DNA of 64,000 bases from Bradyrhizobium sp. sBnM-33 (GTDB taxonomy: Bacteria; Pseudomonadota; Alphaproteobacteria; Rhizobiales; Xanthobacteraceae), in NCBI RefSeq assembly GCF_032917945.1, contig NZ_CP136624.1, forward strand, positions 6,882,001 through 6,946,000. Direction: 5' to 3'. Both the position numbers and the translations under genes were made by a program. Position 1 is the first letter of the stretch. The number at the start of each line of letters is the position of its first letter. Below, in pieces: positions 46,152 through 54,745 of the stretch. Under the pieces are notes generated by a model, which did no database searches, had not been told where the DNA came from, and worked only from the letters and a program-made list of their open reading frames with translations.

Positions 46152-47102
46152 CTACTTCAGATGCCGGTTCATTTCCATGTCGAACCACATTGCGAACAAC
46201 ATCGACTGCCAGCCCATAATGAGCAGAAAGGCCGTGAACAGCGGCGTGTTGTCACCGACCGAGCCGACGAAGAGCCGGTAGCCGACGACATACAGGCCGA
46301 ACAGAAGGCCGAGCGCCAGCAGCAAGAACCCGGTGAAGTAGAACAACACCAGTGGGTGGAAATCGCGGATGACGTATTTTTGCACCATCCGGTGCCCGAA
46401 TAACCGTAGCAGCAGCAGCGACAGGTGTGGCACAAGCCGGATCGGCCGGATGCCGGACTCCTCGCCGATTCCATAGACTGGCTTGATGGGGATGTCGCAT
46501 ACCCGGAAATTATAGATGTTCAGCTTCACCAGCATATCGTTCGGCATGCCATAGCGCTTGTAGATGCCGTCGAGGTCGATGGTCTTCAAGACGTTGAGGT
46601 TCGCCACGGTATAGCCGGTCTGCGAATCCGCGATGTGCCAGTAGCCGGATGCAATCTTGGTTAGCATTGAAAGCAAGCTGTTTCCAATGTAACGAACGCG
46701 GGGTATCTTCATCCACGCCTCGCCGGTGAACAGCCGGTTTCCCTTGGCGTAGTCGACCTCGCCGGCAACCACCGGATCGAGGAGGGTGTGAAGGTCTTCC
46801 GGGTCCATCTGCGCGTCGCCCGCCATGACGGCCGTCACGTCGATGCCCTCATCCCGCGCCCAGCGGTAGCCTGCGGCGATCGCGCCGCCAACGCCCTCGT
46901 TCTGCGGCAGCCGGATCAGCACGACGCGTCCGGGCTGCGCAGCCACATGTTCCTCGATGATCGCGCTGGTGCGGTCCCGGCTCTGGTCATCGACGCACAC
47001 GATGTGGTCGACGAAATCCGGCATCGTCCCGATGACGCGCGCAATGAGTTTCTCTTCGTTGTAGCAAGGCACAACGACGGCGACGGTCTTGTCTTTGTAC
47101 AT
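46152..47102 (-). CDS. Glycosyltransferase family 2, membrane-anchored (DPM1/GtrB-like)
   Basis: 316 residues. GT-A domain VAVVVPCYNEEKLIARVIG, metal-binding stretches VCVDDQSRD and MAGDAQMDPEDL, SQTGYTVANLNVLK; then two C-terminal membrane spans from about 235 (LVLFYFTGFLLLALGLLFGL and TAFLLIMGWQSMLFAMWF). Enzymes of this form load a sugar onto undecaprenyl or dolichyl phosphate. First gene of a minus operon with the amidotransferase fusion and DUF354 protein, divergent from the methyltransferase operon (182 bases between starts). Confidence 0.9.
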   Translation of the reverse strand: MYKDKTVAVVVPCYNEEKLIARVIGTMPDFVDHIVCVDDQSRDRTSAIIEEHVAAQPGRVVLIRLPQNEGVGGAIAAGYRWARDEGIDVTAVMAGDAQMDPEDLHTLLDPVVAGEVDYAKGNRLFTGEAWMKIPRVRYIGNSLLSMLTKIASGYWHIADSQTGYTVANLNVLKTIDLDGIYKRYGMPNDMLVKLNIYNFRVCDIPIKPVYGIGEESGIRPIRLVPHLSLLLLRLFGHRMVQKYVIRDFHPLVLFYFTGFLLLALGLLFGLYVVGYRLFVGSVGDNTPLFTAFLLIMGWQSMLFAMWFDMEMNRHLK

Positions 47103-47284
47103 TTAGCTCGCTAAACCCCGGGGTGGGACAGAAGGACCGGTCCTGCGCGCGCGCCGCGACGGTCTAAGACAATGATTTTATCCGACAAAACGTCGCTGCG
47201 ATCAATACCGACGAAGGGGCTTGCGCTAGGCAAACGGCTGCGCGAGGAATGCGCCCACGGAACCGCGGCGCGAACGAGAACGAA

Positions 47285-48082
47285 ATGAGCAATGCAACGC
47301 TCCAGTTCTATAACGAGCAGGCTCGCCGATACGCGGAGCTTCGCGCCCGCCCCATACAGGTCTACACCGACGCCGCGGAGCGCGCGGCGCTCGAACCTTA
47401 CGCGCTTGCTGCTTCTGATATCCTCGATCTCGGCTGCGGTGAGGGACGGCTCACCCGCTGGATCGCAGCGATGAAGCGCAAACATGGGGGAAGCTTTCGG
47501 GTCCACGGTGTCGACTTCAGTCCGGAAATGATCGCACAGGCGCTGCGTTTCAACGGCGACCTTCCGGCCACCTATGGCGTCGGCGACGCGATGGCCCTCG
47601 AATTTCCAGACGGCAGTTTCGATCTCGTTGCTTCCTGCACCGCGCCGAACAATTTCCCAACGCTTGAGGGTGCCCTGTCCGAGATCCACCGCGTCCTGCG
47701 CCCCGGCGGCATCTTCTTTGCGACGATCATCAACGCCGAGGAGACGGCCCGTTTTGCCCGCTACGTCTACTACGCTCCCTATTTTCTCTGGCGAGGAGTG
47801 AAACGGCTAGGCGGTGGAGCAGGTGGATATCATCGGGTTCTTTATTCGCGCGACGAACTCGAACGTCTGCTCGCCGGCCGCTTCGAGACTGTCGAACTCA
47901 GCGGCATGCGCGTCGTATCGGATTTCGTACCCGAGTTTCCGCTCAACGTGTGGCCGCCCCTCTTCCCGATTATGCGCGGCATTCTGAAATTCACGCGCGA
48001 CCTCGATCGCCGTCTCGAACGCCATCCCCACTTCGGCCGGCACGCGCGCTTCCATCTCGTTGTTGCAAGAGCGGTGAAATGA
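47285..48082 (+). CDS. Class I SAM-dependent methyltransferase
   Basis: 265 residues from ATG 47285; a frame starting at 47249 lacks better signals. SAM motif ILDLGCGEG at 46-54, then VDFSPEMIAQAL, DAMALEFPDGSFDLVA, EIHRVLRPGG (motifs II-III of Methyltransf_11). Glycan or lipid-carrier substrate likely from context. It starts a four-gene plus operon, and its stop overlaps the next start as ATGA. Confidence 0.88.
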   Translation: MSNATLQFYNEQARRYAELRARPIQVYTDAAERAALEPYALAASDILDLGCGEGRLTRWIAAMKRKHGGSFRVHGVDFSPEMIAQALRFNGDLPATYGVGDAMALEFPDGSFDLVASCTAPNNFPTLEGALSEIHRVLRPGGIFFATIINAEETARFARYVYYAPYFLWRGVKRLGGGAGGYHRVLYSRDELERLLAGRFETVELSGMRVVSDFVPEFPLNVWPPLFPIMRGILKFTRDLDRRLERHPHFGRHARFHLVVARAVK

Positions 48083-49083
48083 CCGCAAGGACCGAACCGC
48101 CGCATATTGTCGTCACGGTGGACGTGGAGGATTTCTTCGAGCCGCGCCCGCCCTTCGACACTTATCGGGCCGAGACTGGCGGCGAACCCTGGGGCGCGCC
48201 GCTGATCATGGACATCCTCGAACGTCATGGTGGGCACGGCACCTTCTTCGTCGATGTCTATAACCGTCGCACCGTTTCAGAGGCGCTGGTCGCGAACTGC
48301 GTTCAGGAGATCGCGGCGCGCGGGCACGAGGTCGGCCTGCATACGCACCCTGCTTTCCCCGAAGGGCGGCGAGGCTACGGCATGGCTCAGACGATGAAAG
48401 CCCATTCGCTTGCGGAACAGGCGGAGTTCGTCGCCGACGGCGTTGCGATGATCGAACGCTGGATCGGAAAGCGTCCAGTGAGCCACCGCGCAGGCGGCTA
48501 CGGAGCGAACTATGACACGCTCGCTGCGCTGGCCGCGATCGGCATCAGCGTGGATTCGAGCGTCTTCCACGGCTATTCCCATTGCGGTCTGAATGAGCCG
48601 CCGCTCACGGTCAACGCCCCCGTCTGGCATTCCGGCGTGCTGGAGGTGCCGGTCACCGTGACGCGCTGCGAACTGGCATTCGGTCCGCTGCGGCTGTTCT
48701 CGATGGTCAAAAAGCTCGATCCGGATTGGTGCAGCCCCGGCGAACTGCGTCGTCAGATCGACGCCACCATCGCGGCCGACGCTGGCCCTGTCCTCCTGTT
48801 CCTGCATTCCTATTCGCTGCTCGACATCGAAAACGGCTTCCGACCGGACGCGCGGTCCGCCGAGGTGCTCAACAGTCTGCTCGGCTATGCGATCAGCAGA
48901 CACAGCGCAAGGCTTACCACGCTCGCTGAGGCGGCGCGGGTCTACCCTGCCGACCGACCCGATGCGCTCGCGCCACCGCCGGTCGTGCGTTCCGATCTCG
49001 CCTGGCGCGACCGCGAACTTGCCTTCTGGCTGGCGCGCAAGGTCAGGCCGCGCCACGTGCGGGCTGCATTGGGGTTGCGCTGA
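48079..49083 (+). CDS. NodB-type polysaccharide deacetylase
   Basis: 334 residues. Motifs of the carbohydrate esterase 4 fold: TVDVEDFF at 13-20 with the catalytic Asp15 and metal Asp, metal His pair in LHTHPAF (88 and 90), Arg in SHRAGGYGAN, and LFLHSYSL late in the chain. The form TVDVEDFF is typical of the group that acts on exopolysaccharide or glycolipid precursors in the cytosol. No signal peptide. It probably removes an N-acetyl group from a cluster glycan. ATGA-coupled to the methyltransferase gene. Confidence 0.88.
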   Translation: MTARTEPPHIVVTVDVEDFFEPRPPFDTYRAETGGEPWGAPLIMDILERHGGHGTFFVDVYNRRTVSEALVANCVQEIAARGHEVGLHTHPAFPEGRRGYGMAQTMKAHSLAEQAEFVADGVAMIERWIGKRPVSHRAGGYGANYDTLAALAAIGISVDSSVFHGYSHCGLNEPPLTVNAPVWHSGVLEVPVTVTRCELAFGPLRLFSMVKKLDPDWCSPGELRRQIDATIAADAGPVLLFLHSYSLLDIENGFRPDARSAEVLNSLLGYAISRHSARLTTLAEAARVYPADRPDALAPPPVVRSDLAWRDRELAFWLARKVRPRHVRAALGLR

Positions 49084-49131
49084 CATGGCGCAGTTATGTT
49101 AGTACAATGTCGTGATGCATGATGAGTAAGC

Positions 49132-50313
49132 ATGGCGCAGCATGTGAAAGCAGCCGAAACGGGGCCTGGCACCCATGAGATTTACCACGCCATTGCCGCG
49201 CTCGGCGAATGGCTGGAGACTGCCGACTATCGAGGCAACGATCCCTATCAGCTAGACAGCGTCATCACGCAGGCGGCCGGTCGCCCGATCATCGGTCCGC
49301 TGGTCGGTTTCGCCCGCAAGGTGCTAAAGCCCTACCATGGTCTGATTCCGCGGCGTGTTTTCTCCGCGGCGAAGCCGATCCTGATCCCGCAGGCGCTTGG
49401 TGATGCGCTTTCCGGCGAGGGATTTCGCGAGCCGGACGAGCCGGCCCGCCGCCGCGCGAGACGGCTTTTCACGCTGATCGGAGAGACGCGCAGTCCTCTT
49501 GCGCGAAACGACGCGTGGGGACTGCCCTTTCCCTGGGGCGGCGCGGATCGCCACCCACCACACTGGCCTACGGCGATTTCGACGACCTTCGTAGTTAACG
49601 GCCTGCTCGACGCGCTCCATCTGCTCGACCGGGCGGCTGCTATTGCACGACTCGAGTCCGCATTGCGCTTCCTGCTCGAGGAATGCGGGGTGGAGGAGAC
49701 CGATGCCGGACCCTGCGTACGCTTCGGACCAGGCGACAACCGACTCATTCTGAACGTGAGCGCGGCTGCCGCAGCGGTGATGGTCCGCATAGGCGAACTG
49801 CTCGGCCGCGACGAGCTTCTCGACTTCGCACATCGTGCGCTGCGGCTCGTCGCACACCATCAGAACCCTAACGGTTCGTGGTATTACGCGCCGGCGCACG
49901 GCAGCCACGCCCTCGACACGATCATCGATAGCCGCCACACGGGGTATATCCTGGAGGGGCTCGTCGTCGGCAATGCGCGTTTCCGTGATCCTGTCCTGGA
50001 AGCAGCTATCGAGGCCGGTTGGAACTATGTCGAAACGACGCTCCTCGATGACGAGATGCCGCGCTGGAGCCCGCAGCAAACCTGGCCGGTGGATTCCCAT
50101 GACGTGGCACAGTCCATTCTCACGGCGCTTTCACTCGGCAAGATAAAACTCGCCGACCGGCATGTTGTGTTTGCCATGCGCCGGTTCCATCGCGGTGGAG
50201 GCCTGTTCCGGTATAAGCTATTCGAGGATGGGCGCTCTAACGATGCGGTCTTTGTCCGTTGGACGCAAGCGCCAATGTACAAGGCGCTTGCACGCTATTG
50301 GCACAAACGATGA
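49132..50313 (+). CDS. Alpha/alpha-toroid protein of unknown function in glycan operon
   Basis: 393 residues, all-helical in look, with repeated helix pairs and motifs such as YRGNDPYQLDS near the N-terminus, WPTAISTTFVVNGLLDALHLLD, VAHHQNPNGSWYYAPAHGSH, IDSRHTGYILEGLV, PVDSHDVAQSILTAL and VRWTQAPMYKALARY. This is the pattern of (alpha/alpha) toroid folds (glycoside hydrolase/lyase or terpenoid-cyclase-like). Similar proteins occur in surface-glycan clusters and are sometimes mislabelled delta-aminolevulinate dehydratase. Many His/Asp residues face one another in conserved loops, so an enzyme is likely. ATGA-coupled to the following membrane protein gene. Confidence 0.65.
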   Translation: MAQHVKAAETGPGTHEIYHAIAALGEWLETADYRGNDPYQLDSVITQAAGRPIIGPLVGFARKVLKPYHGLIPRRVFSAAKPILIPQALGDALSGEGFREPDEPARRRARRLFTLIGETRSPLARNDAWGLPFPWGGADRHPPHWPTAISTTFVVNGLLDALHLLDRAAAIARLESALRFLLEECGVEETDAGPCVRFGPGDNRLILNVSAAAAAVMVRIGELLGRDELLDFAHRALRLVAHHQNPNGSWYYAPAHGSHALDTIIDSRHTGYILEGLVVGNARFRDPVLEAAIEAGWNYVETTLLDDEMPRWSPQQTWPVDSHDVAQSILTALSLGKIKLADRHVVFAMRRFHRGGGLFRYKLFEDGRSNDAVFVRWTQAPMYKALARYWHKR

Positions 50314-51269
50314 GCCCCCCGACCCGCCGCCTATTGCTCTGGAGCGCGACGTTGGTGCTCGGTGTAGCTGTCTGCACCTATCTCGGCTGGCGAGTCGAAT
50401 GGAGTGCGTTCGCTCGCCTTACGCTGACGCAGCTCTCCATACTTCTTATCTCGACGTTGGTGCTGATCGGCCTGCATGCCTTAGGAGCGGCAGCCTTGCT
50501 GCGCGGGCTCGGCTTCCGTACGGGGCTAAGGCCCGTACTGACGGCCATGCTGGCGGCGAGCACGGTGAGTCTCGCGGGTGATCCGAAGCTCGGCGTACCG
50601 GCGCGGCTTGCACTTTATCGGCTGCTTGCTGGTGTACCCCTCCGCATAGGCACTACGGCGACCTTGGTAGAGAGCCTGCTTTGGATGCTTCTGATGGGGG
50701 CCATCGTCGCAGTGCCCGGGCCGCTTGCGGCTGGATACGCGCTGCCACTATCGCTGTTCGCTGCCGCGACTGTCGCCGGAGCTATCGCGCTGGTTGCATT
50801 TGGTCCAGGCCTGTTCGAACGGCTCTGGTTGCTTGGGCCCCTCCTGCGCAGGCTTGGCGCCGTGCGGCGCTTTGTGCTCGACGTGCGGAAGGCCATTCTT
50901 GGCATCAGCCCGTTCTGGCTTGCCATCGCGACTCTGTGGCTTGCGATGACCTATCTTGTTGATGTCTGGTCGATCTGGTTTTTGGCGGACGCGTTGGGCA
51001 CGGCGCTGCATCCGATCGCCGTCAGCCATGCCATCGTGATCTCATATCTAGCCGGCGCTGCCTCGCTGCTGCCGCTTGGCTTGGGCGTTCGCGACGGGGC
51101 ATTCGCGCTATTGTTGGAGCGCGCCGGCGCACCTGCGGATGTCGCCGCCCTTATTGCGCTTCTGCACCGGACCCTGCGCACTGTACTGCCGCTCGTGCTC
51201 GGCTTCATCGTGTCACTCGCGATCCTACGGCGGTATCGTAACGCAGGTGCGGTCATCGAGAGGCCATGA
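50310..51269 (+). CDS. AglD/UPF0104 family membrane protein (lysylphosphatidylglycerol synthase TM region-like)
   Basis: 319 residues from ATG 50310 in ATGA overlap with the toroid gene. About eight membrane spans with the family motif regions LGAAALLRGLG, ASTVSLAGDPKLGVPARLALYRLL and LAGAASLLPLGLGVRDGAFALLLERAG. Proteins of this family are proposed flippases or lipid-linked sugar handling proteins in the inner membrane. It ends the operon methyltransferase-deacetylase-toroid-membrane protein. Confidence 0.82.
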   Translation: MSPPTRRLLLWSATLVLGVAVCTYLGWRVEWSAFARLTLTQLSILLISTLVLIGLHALGAAALLRGLGFRTGLRPVLTAMLAASTVSLAGDPKLGVPARLALYRLLAGVPLRIGTTATLVESLLWMLLMGAIVAVPGPLAAGYALPLSLFAAATVAGAIALVAFGPGLFERLWLLGPLLRRLGAVRRFVLDVRKAILGISPFWLAIATLWLAMTYLVDVWSIWFLADALGTALHPIAVSHAIVISYLAGAASLLPLGLGVRDGAFALLLERAGAPADVAALIALLHRTLRTVLPLVLGFIVSLAILRRYRNAGAVIERP

Positions 51270-51373
51270 AACTGTCGTCCCCAAAACTCGCCGGCATAGC
51301 ATCGCGCCTAAATTCCTCAATGCCGGGCAAAAGTGATGGACGCGAGCGTCAGCTCTTAGGACGCAATTGTGCC

Positions 51374-52471
51374 TCAGAACCCGTGAACAAGGTCGATCAC
51401 CGTCCGCTGTTGATCGGCGGTGATCTCGGCAAACATCGGCAGCGACAGGATACGTCCCTGATCGCGATGCGCATTCGGAAATTGCTCGGGACGGTGGTCA
51501 AACCGCTGATACGCGGCCAGGAACGGCAGCGCCGTCGGATAGTTGATCGCCGTCTGCACGCCGTTCGCGTTCAGATGCGCCGCCAGCGCGTCGCGGCGCG
51601 GATGCTTGATCGTGTAGAGATGATAGACGTGGGTGCGGTCAGGCGCGACCTGAGGCACGATCACATCCTCGATCTGGTTGAGGCCGGCATCGTAGGCTTT
51701 CGCCGCATCCTGACGCGCCTTGGTCCACTGCGCGAGATGCGGCAGTTTCGCCGACAGGATCGCGGCCTGCATGCCGTCGAGCCGGCTGTTGATACCTTCG
51801 ATATAATGCTGATGCTTTACCAGGCCGCCGTGCCGCGCCAGCATCGTCATGTGCTCGGCGAGCGCGGCGTCGTTGGTGACGACGGCACCGGCATCCCCCA
51901 TCGCGCCGAGATTCTTGCCCGGGTAGAACGAATAGGTCGCGGCCGCGCCGAACGTACCTACCTGCTGTCCCTTGTAACGCGCGAGATGGGCCTGCGCGCA
52001 ATCCTCGATCACCCAGAGCTTGTGCTTGCGCGCAATCGCCATGATCGCATCCATGTCGGCCGGCTGCCCGTAGAGGTGCACGGGGATGATGCCGACGGTG
52101 CGCGGCGTGATCGCGGCCTCGATCGCCGCCGGATCGATTGTGAAGGTCGAGCCCTTGGTGTCGCAGAACACCACGGTGGCGCCGGCATGCGTGATCATTG
52201 CAGACGTGCTGATCCAAGAATGCGCCGTGGTGATCACCTCGTCGCCCGGCTTAACCTTCAGCGCGGCCATGGCGAGATACAGCGCATCGGTACCGTTGGC
52301 GCAGGACACGCAATGCTTGACGTCAACGGCAGCGGCGAACTCCCGTTCGAACGCGTCGACGTAGGACCCGCGAATGAACGCATTGTCGCGGATGACGGAG
52401 GCAATCGCGCCGTCGATCTCGCTCTTGATGGTCTGATACTGCAGTTGCAGATCCGCAAAAGGCACCGGCAT
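51374..52471 (-). CDS. DegT/DnrJ/EryC1 aminotransferase (WbpE/WlbC-like)
   Basis: 365 residues. PLP-dependent type I fold: ANGTDALYLAMAALKV, VIEDCAQAHLARYKG (Asp157 pairs with the PLP nitrogen) and catalytic Lys186 in SFYPGKNLGAMGDAGA. These residues and the GAMGDAGAVVTND stretch are typical of enzymes that put an amino group on a keto-sugar nucleotide. Gene order with the next two (dehydrogenase, N-acyltransferase, aminotransferase) matches the WbpB/WbpD/WbpE route to UDP-2,3-diamino sugars. A gap of 11 bases follows the acyltransferase stop. Confidence 0.9.
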   Translation of the reverse strand: MPVPFADLQLQYQTIKSEIDGAIASVIRDNAFIRGSYVDAFEREFAAAVDVKHCVSCANGTDALYLAMAALKVKPGDEVITTAHSWISTSAMITHAGATVVFCDTKGSTFTIDPAAIEAAITPRTVGIIPVHLYGQPADMDAIMAIARKHKLWVIEDCAQAHLARYKGQQVGTFGAAATYSFYPGKNLGAMGDAGAVVTNDAALAEHMTMLARHGGLVKHQHYIEGINSRLDGMQAAILSAKLPHLAQWTKARQDAAKAYDAGLNQIEDVIVPQVAPDRTHVYHLYTIKHPRRDALAAHLNANGVQTAINYPTALPFLAAYQRFDHRPEQFPNAHRDQGRILSLPMFAEITADQQRTVIDLVHGF

Positions 52472-52482
52472 CGGTCGGCTTC

Positions 52483-52950
52483 CTACTTGTCCGCCAGCAG
52501 CCGGCGCGCCGGGTTGCCGGCATAGATCCCTGGCGACGTGATATCTCCGGTCACAACAGAGCCTGCGCCGATGACGACGTCATCGGCGATCCTTACCGGC
52601 AAGATCGTCGCGTTGGAACCGATTGAGACGCGATCACCGATCACGGTCTCGCGCCACAAATCCCTGTTACCCTGGGCCGGACCTCCGATCGAGAACGTAT
52701 CGTTCACGAACATCACGCCATGGCCGACAAAACAATCTTCGCCGATCGTGACCAGTTCACAGATGAAGGTGTGAGACTGCACCCGTGTGCGGGCGCCTAT
52801 CACGACGTCTTTCTGAACTTCGGTGAATGGCCCGACAAAGCAATGGTCGCCGATTTTGCAGCCGTAGAGATTGCACGGCTCGACGATCTTGACGCCTCTG
52901 CCGAAAGCAACGTCGCGAACGCCGGCTTGATATATCTCAGGCCGGTTCAC
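52483..52950 (-). CDS. Left-handed beta-helix N-acetyltransferase (WbpD/WlbB-like)
   Basis: 155 residues of hexapeptide repeats: VEPCNLYGCKIGDHCFVGPF, VVIGARTRVQSHTF, VTIGEDCFVGHGVMFVND, VIGDRVSIGSNATILP, VVIGAGSVVTGDI, closing with the PAxRLL tail NPARRLLADK. The FVGHGVMFVND loop is typical of sugar-nucleotide N-acyltransferases. GTG start at 52950 in a GTGA overlap with the dehydrogenase stop, so tightly coupled. Uses acetyl-CoA (or another acyl-CoA) on the amino sugar made by the aminotransferase. Confidence 0.9.
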   Translation of the reverse strand: MNRPEIYQAGVRDVAFGRGVKIVEPCNLYGCKIGDHCFVGPFTEVQKDVVIGARTRVQSHTFICELVTIGEDCFVGHGVMFVNDTFSIGGPAQGNRDLWRETVIGDRVSIGSNATILPVRIADDVVIGAGSVVTGDITSPGIYAGNPARRLLADK

Positions 52951-54008
52951 GAGACGATACCGAGCCGGCCCAGCCGCGGAGTAAAACGCAGCGGCACCTC
53001 CGCGCCCGTCTCGATCGATTCATAGAGTGCGGATATCAATTCCAGGCTCTTGCGGCCCTCGAGACCATCGACCAGCGCCGAGCGCTGGTTCACCAGGCAA
53101 TCGATCACATGCTGGTAGTAGGCCTGGTGACCGAAGCCGTAGACGTTCGGCGGATTGACGGAAAACTTCTCGATCACGTCCTTGTCTGACGGAAGTTCGT
53201 CGACAAAGCGCCAATGCCGTATCTGGTTGACGGCAAAGCCGGCGATCTCGACGGTTCCCTTCTCGCCCAGAATCGACAGTGAGCCCTCGAGGTCGGTTGG
53301 GCGCACCGCCGTCGTTGCCTCGATGATGCCAAGCGCGCCGTTGCGGAACTTCAGCGTTGCCACCGCGGTGTCCTCGGCCTCGATCTTCACCAGCGCTGTA
53401 ACGGCGCGGGCGTGAACACTGACGACGTCGCCGAAAAACCACTCCAACATGTCGATGTGGTGGCTGGCCTGGTTGGAAAGCACGCCTCCGTCATAGGCCC
53501 AGGTGCCGCGCCAGGCGTCCTGGTCGTAATAGCTTTGATCGCGGCACCAGCGCACGCGGACGGTGCCGAGGACAAGGCGGCCGAAACGCCCCGCCTCCAG
53601 CGCCTCGCGAGCCTTCACCACAGGAACGTTGAAGCGGTTTTGCTTGATGACGAACAGCTTGACGCCGGCTTCGTCACAGGCACGGACCATGTCATCGGCG
53701 TCCCGTAGCCGTAACGCCATCGGCTTCTCGACAACTGCGTGCTTTCCGCTTTTGGCGCAGGCGAGGACATGAGCAGAATGCATCCCGCTCGGCGTCAGCA
53801 CCGCCACCGCGTCGACGTCTTTTCGGGCGAGAAAAGCCTCCATGTCGTAGTCGGCAGAGACGCCGAATTTGGAAGCAAGCGCGTCGGCACGGCTGCGAAC
53901 GGGGTCGCATACCGCGACCAACCTGGCTCCATCGACATGATTGCCACCCAAAAGGTCGGCGTGACGTTTTGCGATGCGCCCGCATCCGAGCAGGCCGAAT
54001 CTGATCAT
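52947..54008 (-). CDS. Gfo/Idh/MocA family oxidoreductase (WbpB/WlbA-like)
   Basis: 353 residues. Rossmann motif LLGCGRIAKRH at about 6-16, the EKPMAL motif near residue 93, and a GGVLSNQASHHIDMLEW region carrying the conserved Gly-Val...His-x2-Asp. In WlbA the enzyme oxidises C3 of UDP-GlcNAcA, recycling NADH through 2-oxoglutarate. It is first in the operon dehydrogenase-acyltransferase-aminotransferase. The expected UDP-GlcNAc 6-dehydrogenase (WbpA) is not in the window. Confidence 0.9.
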   Translation of the reverse strand: MIRFGLLGCGRIAKRHADLLGGNHVDGARLVAVCDPVRSRADALASKFGVSADYDMEAFLARKDVDAVAVLTPSGMHSAHVLACAKSGKHAVVEKPMALRLRDADDMVRACDEAGVKLFVIKQNRFNVPVVKAREALEAGRFGRLVLGTVRVRWCRDQSYYDQDAWRGTWAYDGGVLSNQASHHIDMLEWFFGDVVSVHARAVTALVKIEAEDTAVATLKFRNGALGIIEATTAVRPTDLEGSLSILGEKGTVEIAGFAVNQIRHWRFVDELPSDKDVIEKFSVNPPNVYGFGHQAYYQHVIDCLVNQRSALVDGLEGRKSLELISALYESIETGAEVPLRFTPRLGRLGIVS

Positions 54009-54219
54009 GGAGAGCCCTATTTAATTTACCACCCGAATCACGTTATCCGCCCAACCATCCGAAGCCAACCCTTCAAAGAGGGCTGCCTTCCAAATCCAAG
54101 GCAGGGCTGCTAGATTTCGTCCCTTCTAAAGGCGTTTGACAAGTACCCTAGACGAGTTTTAGCGATTCGTCCGTCAAGCGCGGAGTCGGACGAAACCGCG
54201 ATGTGCTTTCAGGCCAAGA

Positions 54220-54741
54220 ATGAAGCGACCAGCAGTTTTCTTTGATCGAGATGGCGTACTCAATGAAGACCACGGTTATGTTTACGAGATCAGCAAACTG
54301 AAGTGGATAGCTGGCGCACGTGAAGCTGTAAAGGCTGCCAACGACGCTGGATATCTTGTATTCGTTATTACGAACCAATCAGGCGTAGCTAGAGGTCTTT
54401 ACGAAGAGCATCACGTGCAAGCTCTGCATGAATGGATGGCAGGTGATCTGGCTAGAATCGGAGCTTACATAGACGCATTCGAATATTGCCCCTATCATCC
54501 CAATGCGGTGATAGAGCGATATCGCAAGGTAAGCCATCGACGAAAGCCTGCTCCAGGAATGATCACCGATCTTCTGGAACGCTTCCCAGTAGATATCAGT
54601 CGCAGCATTCTCGTAGGAGACAAGCCAACTGATTTGGAGGCAGCGCGGGCCGTTGGCATTCGAGGACTTCTGTTCTCGGGTGGCGATCTGGCAAAACTGG
54701 TGAGATCAGTCATAGATCCCAAGAAGAACGTGAGCGGCTGA
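54220..54741 (+). CDS. HAD-IIIA phosphatase (GmhB/HisB-N-like)
   Basis: 173 residues. HAD motif I FFDRDGVLNEDHGY with Asp9/Asp11, motif II VITNQSGVARG, motif IV VGDKPTDLEAA. The zinc loop is reduced: CPYHPN keeps Cys90/His93, but the usual later Cys pair before RKP is replaced (YRKVSHRRKPAPGM). Family enzymes remove the 7-phosphate of heptose bisphosphate or related sugar phosphates. GC content is visibly lower than in neighbours. It is convergent with the next gene (4 bases apart). Confidence 0.87.
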   Translation: MKRPAVFFDRDGVLNEDHGYVYEISKLKWIAGAREAVKAANDAGYLVFVITNQSGVARGLYEEHHVQALHEWMAGDLARIGAYIDAFEYCPYHPNAVIERYRKVSHRRKPAPGMITDLLERFPVDISRSILVGDKPTDLEAARAVGIRGLLFSGGDLAKLVRSVIDPKKNVSG

Positions 54742-54745
54742 AGTG

